A stretch of 64,000 nucleotides of DNA from positions 124,001 to 188,000 of the forward strand of contig PVNI01000011.1 of assembly GCA_003001795.1 (NCBI GenBank), in the 5' to 3' direction. Made by a program: the position numbers and the translations under genes. The DNA is from Actinomadura viridilutea (GTDB lineage: Bacteria > Actinomycetota > Actinomycetes > Streptosporangiales > Streptosporangiaceae). This document shows, in pieces, positions 60,520 to 64,000 of the stretch; the stretch's first letter is position 1, and every line of letters begins with the position of its first letter. The notes under the pieces were generated by a model. It saw only the letters and a program-made list of their open reading frames with translations. It was not told the origin of the DNA and ran no database searches.

Positions 60520-60753
60520 GTGGAAGAACGTCTGCGCCTGCAGCTCATGCTCATGCACGTCCAGACGTTGTCCGACGAGCACTGGCACGTCTTCACCGGA
60601 CCGCTGCGGGCCATGGGCGACCACGCGTGGGTCGGCGGCGAGTCCGCCAAGGCGTTCGGGCAGGAGCTCGAACGCAGCGACAGGGAGCTCCACGCGCAGC
60701 TGCGCAAAGCCCTCGAACTGGTACAGGACAAACTGCGGCGGCCGCCGCTCTGA
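60520..60753 (+). CDS. Second WXG100-like protein
   Basis: The 77-aa product starts at GTG 60520, behind GGGGAGGTGCC; the start and frame are clear only when read inside a longer open frame. It is LQLMLMHVQTLSDEHWHVFT, then DHAWVGGESAKAFGQELERS with the W-V-G turn, and a long helix to RRPPL. It is thus a partner for the first WXG100 protein, as in EsxA/EsxB pairs. 77 bases separate the two genes. Confidence 0.75.
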   Translation: MEERLRLQLMLMHVQTLSDEHWHVFTGPLRAMGDHAWVGGESAKAFGQELERSDRELHAQLRKALELVQDKLRRPPL

Positions 60754-60775
60754 CGAGGGGGAATGTGAGAGGGCC

Positions 60776-62914
60776 ATGGGGGACAACTGGCTCGGGCCCG
60801 ACACCTGCGGCGTCAAGCTGGCGCAGTTCGACCAGATGACGCGGCAGATGACGCAGGCGGCGACCAGCCTGGAGAAGCTCGCCCACGAACTCTGGCAGTC
60901 CCTGCACGGCGCCGGAGTCAGCACCGCCCCGGCGATGGAGATCAAACGGATCGCCGCCTGGGCTGGCAGGGCCGCGGCCGACCTGCGCCGCCGCAACGTC
61001 CTGGCGCACAACCTGGACCGAGAGCGGCTCGCCTTCAGGATCGACCGGCAGGACGGCAGCTACCTCACCCTCCCCGACCGCTACACCGACCAGGTCGCCT
61101 ACGGCGACGGCCGCCGCGTCGCGGGGCTGCTGCGCCGCGCGGCCGACGGCGACGCGGCCGCGAAGGCCGAGCTCAGCCGAGTGAACCCGCAGGACATCAC
61201 TCCGGCGTTCGCCAAGGCGCTGCTGGAGGCGCTCGGCCCCGAAGGCGTCGTCAGATTGCCAATCGACTTCACGTCCCACCTCGGCGGCGACATCGCCCAG
61301 TACCGCGACAGCGTGGACGCGCACGCCCGCGACGTCCGGCACGCCCTCGCCATCCTCGGCCGCAGCCTCGCTCTCGGCACCGACCCCGCCGCACGCAGCG
61401 GCTATGTCGGCGACGAGTACCTGAAACAGCTCAACGAGGTGGGCAGCGCGAACTTTCCGCCGCGCAGCAAGCCGCCGTACGGCGTGGTGGGCTACCAGGC
61501 GCTGTCCACGCTTCTCGCCGCAGCCGGCGACGCCCGCTTCTCCACGAAATTCATCAGCACCGTGGGCGGCGGCATGATCATTTACGACCGCTCGCACAAG
61601 GACCGCCCGTCCACGTGGCCGCTGCCCGACCTCGCCGGCCGCTACCGCCTCGGCAACGCCCTCGACCCCGGGACGACCAAGGTCGTCGGCGGTGAACGCA
61701 AGACCGACTACCTCATCCCCCTCCTCAACGCGACCGCGGCCTCGGGACGGGAAGCCGCCCAAGTCCTCCTCGACCAGCGTCTGTACGGGGTCTGGCCGCG
61801 TGACGAGCAGGCCGAGAAGACCACGTCCAATCTGGAGTACCTGCTGCGCACCCGCCGCGAGGTCTGGGCTCTGACCGACCGAGGCGACGCCCTGGGCAAA
61901 GTCATCAAGACCGCCTCCATCGGCGACGACAAAGACTCCGAACGCATCGCCTTCACCGCCGGGAAGATCCTGAGCGAGGACGCGCGCAAGTACTTCAAGG
62001 TCGACCCCGCCACCAAGCAACTGAAGATCGCGGACAAGGAGAAGCTGGACGCGCTGTCCGGCCTGCGCACGCACATGGCGGACGTGCTCGCCCACCACAT
62101 CACCACGGTGAACAAGGAGTACGGCCTGTTCATCCTCGGCGCCAAGCAGGGCACGACGCCGATGGGGTACGCGGACCTGGACTACCTGCTCCTGGACGTC
62201 TCGCGCGACGCGTCCGCCTTCGACAAGCTGCTCAACGCGCAGATCGCGCACGCCCAGGTGGACATCCGCCAAGCCGCCGCGAAAGGCACCAGGATCGCCC
62301 TGACCGAGGCGGTCGTGGCCAACGCGCAGGTCTTCGGCCACCTGATCGAGGCCCGCAACCAGACCGTCCTCGCCGAGCATGGCCGCGTCGACGCGGTCAA
62401 CAAGGAGCTCCAGGACAAGGTGGCCCGCCTCACCGGTCTCGTCGGCGACGCGGGTTCCCTCGCCGTCAGCGCAACCGGAGTCCCGGGGGCCACCCTCGCC
62501 TACAACCAGTTGGTGACCCAGCAGCTGGCCAAGGTAGCGGCCCAGGCCTCCAAGCCATTCCAGGAGAAACCCGACAGCGCCGTCAGCCGCCCAACCAACA
62601 ACGCCGAGGCCATCGAAGGCCTCTTCGGCCAAATGCTTGTCTCCTCCGTCGCGCAGAACCACCGATGGCGGCCAGAGGAGCTAAACGGGCAGCCGTTTGC
62701 TGTGCCGGGAAACCCTCCCCGACTGCGTCCGGTGGATTCGCTTGCTCCCGAGCAATATAACGCCCTCAGACGGTGGGCGATTGAAGAATACGATATTGTG
62801 CGGGATCTGCAAGACAGGTCTATCACTTCGATGGACAATGGAATACGGCAGGTGGCCGGTCATTATCGCACTGACGACGGTCGATTCAACGTGCACCCTA
62901 GCGAGCAGCGGTGA
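60776..62914 (+). CDS. Large protein of the WXG100 cassette, probable type VII effector (DUF6571-like)
   Basis: The 712-aa protein starts at ATG 60776, 22 bases after the WXG-like gene. The N-terminus is helical with LEKLAHELWQSLHGAGVSTA and AAWAGRAAADLRRRN. The long body has GDIAQYRDSVDAHARDVRHA, FISTVGGGMIIYDRSHKDRP, DYLIPLLNATAASGREAAQV and IAFTAGKILSEDARKYF. The architecture resembles DUF6571-type actinomycete proteins found with WXG100 genes. The last about 55-75 residues (PVDSLAPEQYNALRRWAIEE, ITSMDNGIRQVAGHYRTDDG) are encoded by clearly lower-GC DNA. Activity is unknown. It overlaps the lipoprotein gene by four bases (GTGA). Confidence 0.75.
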   Translation: MGDNWLGPDTCGVKLAQFDQMTRQMTQAATSLEKLAHELWQSLHGAGVSTAPAMEIKRIAAWAGRAAADLRRRNVLAHNLDRERLAFRIDRQDGSYLTLPDRYTDQVAYGDGRRVAGLLRRAADGDAAAKAELSRVNPQDITPAFAKALLEALGPEGVVRLPIDFTSHLGGDIAQYRDSVDAHARDVRHALAILGRSLALGTDPAARSGYVGDEYLKQLNEVGSANFPPRSKPPYGVVGYQALSTLLAAAGDARFSTKFISTVGGGMIIYDRSHKDRPSTWPLPDLAGRYRLGNALDPGTTKVVGGERKTDYLIPLLNATAASGREAAQVLLDQRLYGVWPRDEQAEKTTSNLEYLLRTRREVWALTDRGDALGKVIKTASIGDDKDSERIAFTAGKILSEDARKYFKVDPATKQLKIADKEKLDALSGLRTHMADVLAHHITTVNKEYGLFILGAKQGTTPMGYADLDYLLLDVSRDASAFDKLLNAQIAHAQVDIRQAAAKGTRIALTEAVVANAQVFGHLIEARNQTVLAEHGRVDAVNKELQDKVARLTGLVGDAGSLAVSATGVPGATLAYNQLVTQQLAKVAAQASKPFQEKPDSAVSRPTNNAEAIEGLFGQMLVSSVAQNHRWRPEELNGQPFAVPGNPPRLRPVDSLAPEQYNALRRWAIEEYDIVRDLQDRSITSMDNGIRQVAGHYRTDDGRFNVHPSEQR

Positions 62915-63495
62915 GGTCACTCGTGCGTTATTGGCTGGTCGTTCCGGTCGTCTGCTCGCTTTTGAGCCTAGGAGCCTGTCGTGGAGGCGATGAAGGAGAT
63001 GGCAAGTCGAGCTCACCGCCGGTAGACCTGCGGCCGGTCATTGATGTCGGCCCCTACCTGTGTGATCTGGTTCCGGAGGGAGAGTTTCGCCGGGTCACGG
63101 GCTTGTCTCTTCGACTGTCCCCTAGGTGGAGTGGGAATCTAACCACGACTGGCCTATGTCTCGCTTATGCCCAGGGGCGAGACGCGCCGTTGGGTATCCA
63201 CTGGCGCTACGGTGACGGCGAGGAGGTCATTCGTCGTCTGGAGAAATCCTATGCGGATAACGGCATCCATGCGCTGCCTGAGGGGCTCGGGAAAGGGTTT
63301 GCCAGTCCTGCTGCGGGCTACCCGAATCCCAACTATGTGATCAGCTTGTTCAAGTGCGGTGACAAGCGACCGTGGCTGAGCATTGATTTCGCGCCTGTGG
63401 TGCGGGGGCGGGATGCTGTGCAGGATATGTTCGCGTTCATGAGGATCGCGCAGAAGCGATTCGGTGAGCTGCACAAGTGCACGCCGCGGCCATGA
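62911..63495 (+). CDS. Lipoprotein, DUF3558-like; possible immunity protein
   Basis: The 194-aa precursor starts at GTG 62911, overlapping the previous stop. The signal RYWLVVPVVCSLLSLGACRG ends in a lipobox LGAC. The mature part has VGPYLCDLVPEGEFRRVTGL, PLGIHWRYGDGEEVIRRLEK, PNPNYVISLFKCGDKRPWLS and a final cysteine (LHKC), giving four conserved cysteines that probably form disulfides. It is like the DUF3558 group in having a Cys-Asp-Leu segment early. GC is about 57% in 63241-63300. Position after an apparent effector suggests immunity, which is inference. Confidence 0.75.
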   Translation: MRSLVRYWLVVPVVCSLLSLGACRGGDEGDGKSSSPPVDLRPVIDVGPYLCDLVPEGEFRRVTGLSLRLSPRWSGNLTTTGLCLAYAQGRDAPLGIHWRYGDGEEVIRRLEKSYADNGIHALPEGLGKGFASPAAGYPNPNYVISLFKCGDKRPWLSIDFAPVVRGRDAVQDMFAFMRIAQKRFGELHKCTPRP

Positions 63496-63550
63496 GTGCC
63501 GTGGAAGTGGTACAGGTGTGTCGGTCAAATGTCGAGTGGTTAAAGAAGGC

Positions 63551-64000
63551 GTGTCCAAACCGGTCAGTTCAGCATTGATTGCCGGCGTCTTTCTAACGCT
63601 TGCGGTCAACGCTTGCGATGGCGGTAGAAACACTGCTCAGTCGACCGTCTCTGCAGATTTGGCTCCGGTTCGTGATCGTGTCCCCTACCTGTGTGATCTC
63701 GTTCCAGAGGTGGAGTTCCGTCGCGTGACCGGGCTGACCATGCAGTTGAGTGCTCAGTGGAATGGTCCACAGAAGGACTCGGGGCTGTGCGTGGCTCATG
63801 CCAAGGGGCGGCAGCCGCCGCTGGGGATCCAGTGGGATTTCGATGACGGTGAGAAAGTTCTCAGAGAGAACCGGCCTTCTTTTCCTGATAGTGCGCACAC
63901 CTTGCCTGCGGATCTGGGAACGGGATTCGCAAGACCTGACAGCATCAAGGTCAGACCCAACTATGTGATCAGTTTGTTCCGGTGTGGTGACAAGCAGCCG
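63551..64000 (+). CDS. Second lipoprotein, paralogue of the preceding one, cut by the window end
   Basis: The frame starts at GTG 63551 after AAAGAAGG and runs off the right edge (150 codons visible). Signal SSALIAGVFLTLAVNACDGG has lipobox AVNAC. The mature part parallels the first lipoprotein: DRVPYLCDLVPEVEFRRVTG versus VGPYLCDLVPEGEFRRVTGL, PLGIQWDFDDGEKVLREN, and RPNYVISLFRCGDKQP. It is clearly a tandem paralogue. The gap between the two genes is only 55 bases. Confidence 0.85.
   Translation, partial: MSKPVSSALIAGVFLTLAVNACDGGRNTAQSTVSADLAPVRDRVPYLCDLVPEVEFRRVTGLTMQLSAQWNGPQKDSGLCVAHAKGRQPPLGIQWDFDDGEKVLRENRPSFPDSAHTLPADLGTGFARPDSIKVRPNYVISLFRCGDKQP

Overview
The window is high-GC DNA (roughly 70% in most places) with GTG and even TTG starts, 4-base ATGA/GTGA gene overlaps and very long antisense open frames. 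Gene content and order match the conserved chromosomal core of mycelial actinomycetes: sucCD, purNH, folD, DUF3017, mdh, trpS, YihY, a D-Ala-D-Ala carboxypeptidase, a BMP-type nucleoside transporter, cdd, deoA, add, a phosphosugar mutase, purine nucleoside phosphorylase, an LpdA-like flavoprotein and accA2. The organism is therefore an actinomycete, most likely of the Streptosporangiales/Thermomonosporaceae (Actinomadura-like) type. That placement is inferred from gene content and synteny, not from a marker gene.

Layout. 1-4.1 kb: a partial Tm-1-like gene, a GH15-like protein and sucCD. 4.2-12.9 kb: a frameshifted DUF4240 gene, two membrane proteins, the purine/one-carbon genes purN-purH and folD (folD behind a well-conserved ZTP riboswitch), an FHA/HTH regulator and a DUF3017 protein. 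13-15.6 kb: the TCA enzymes icd and mdh, each followed by a strong hairpin. 15.7-20.2 kb: a coupled HSP90-like ATPase/TPR pair. 20.3-30.5 kb: galE-galK, trpS, a 2H phosphoesterase, YihY, a penicillin-binding carboxypeptidase, a GCS2-type ligase and an M20 hydrolase. 30.8-37.6 kb: a tight nucleoside uptake and salvage operon (lipoprotein, ATPase, two permeases, cdd, deoA). 37.6-45.4 kb: an accessory block that separates deoA from add, holding a membrane protein, an M16-peptidase fusion, a large protein of unknown function, a PIN/HTH toxin-antitoxin pair and a broken 3' copy of the large gene. 45.5-55.9 kb: salvage resumes (add, mutase, PNP) with LpdA, accA2 and a zinc-free L31 gene under a Zur box.

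56.0-64.0 kb is mostly accessory. It has a Shedu (DUF4263) anti-phage nuclease with a translationally coupled 108-aa partner, a double-GntR repressor with its own array of ACGTAT/ATACGT operators, two small unknown genes, and an orphan type VII (WXG100) cassette. In that cassette a large protein ends in a stretch of lower GC and is followed by two tandem paralogous lipoproteins, the second cut by the window edge. This resembles an exchangeable secreted effector with lipoprotein immunity partners.

How the parts fit: the sucCD/icd/mdh genes are TCA-cycle core. purN, purH and folD link purine synthesis to formyl-tetrahydrofolate, and the riboswitch would sense the intermediate ZTP/ZMP that builds up when formyl-folate is short. 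The BMP transporter imports nucleosides that Cdd, Add, DeoA and PNP degrade, and the mutase probably converts the pentose-1-phosphates produced. The accessory blocks look like defence and competition functions placed in the gaps of this core.
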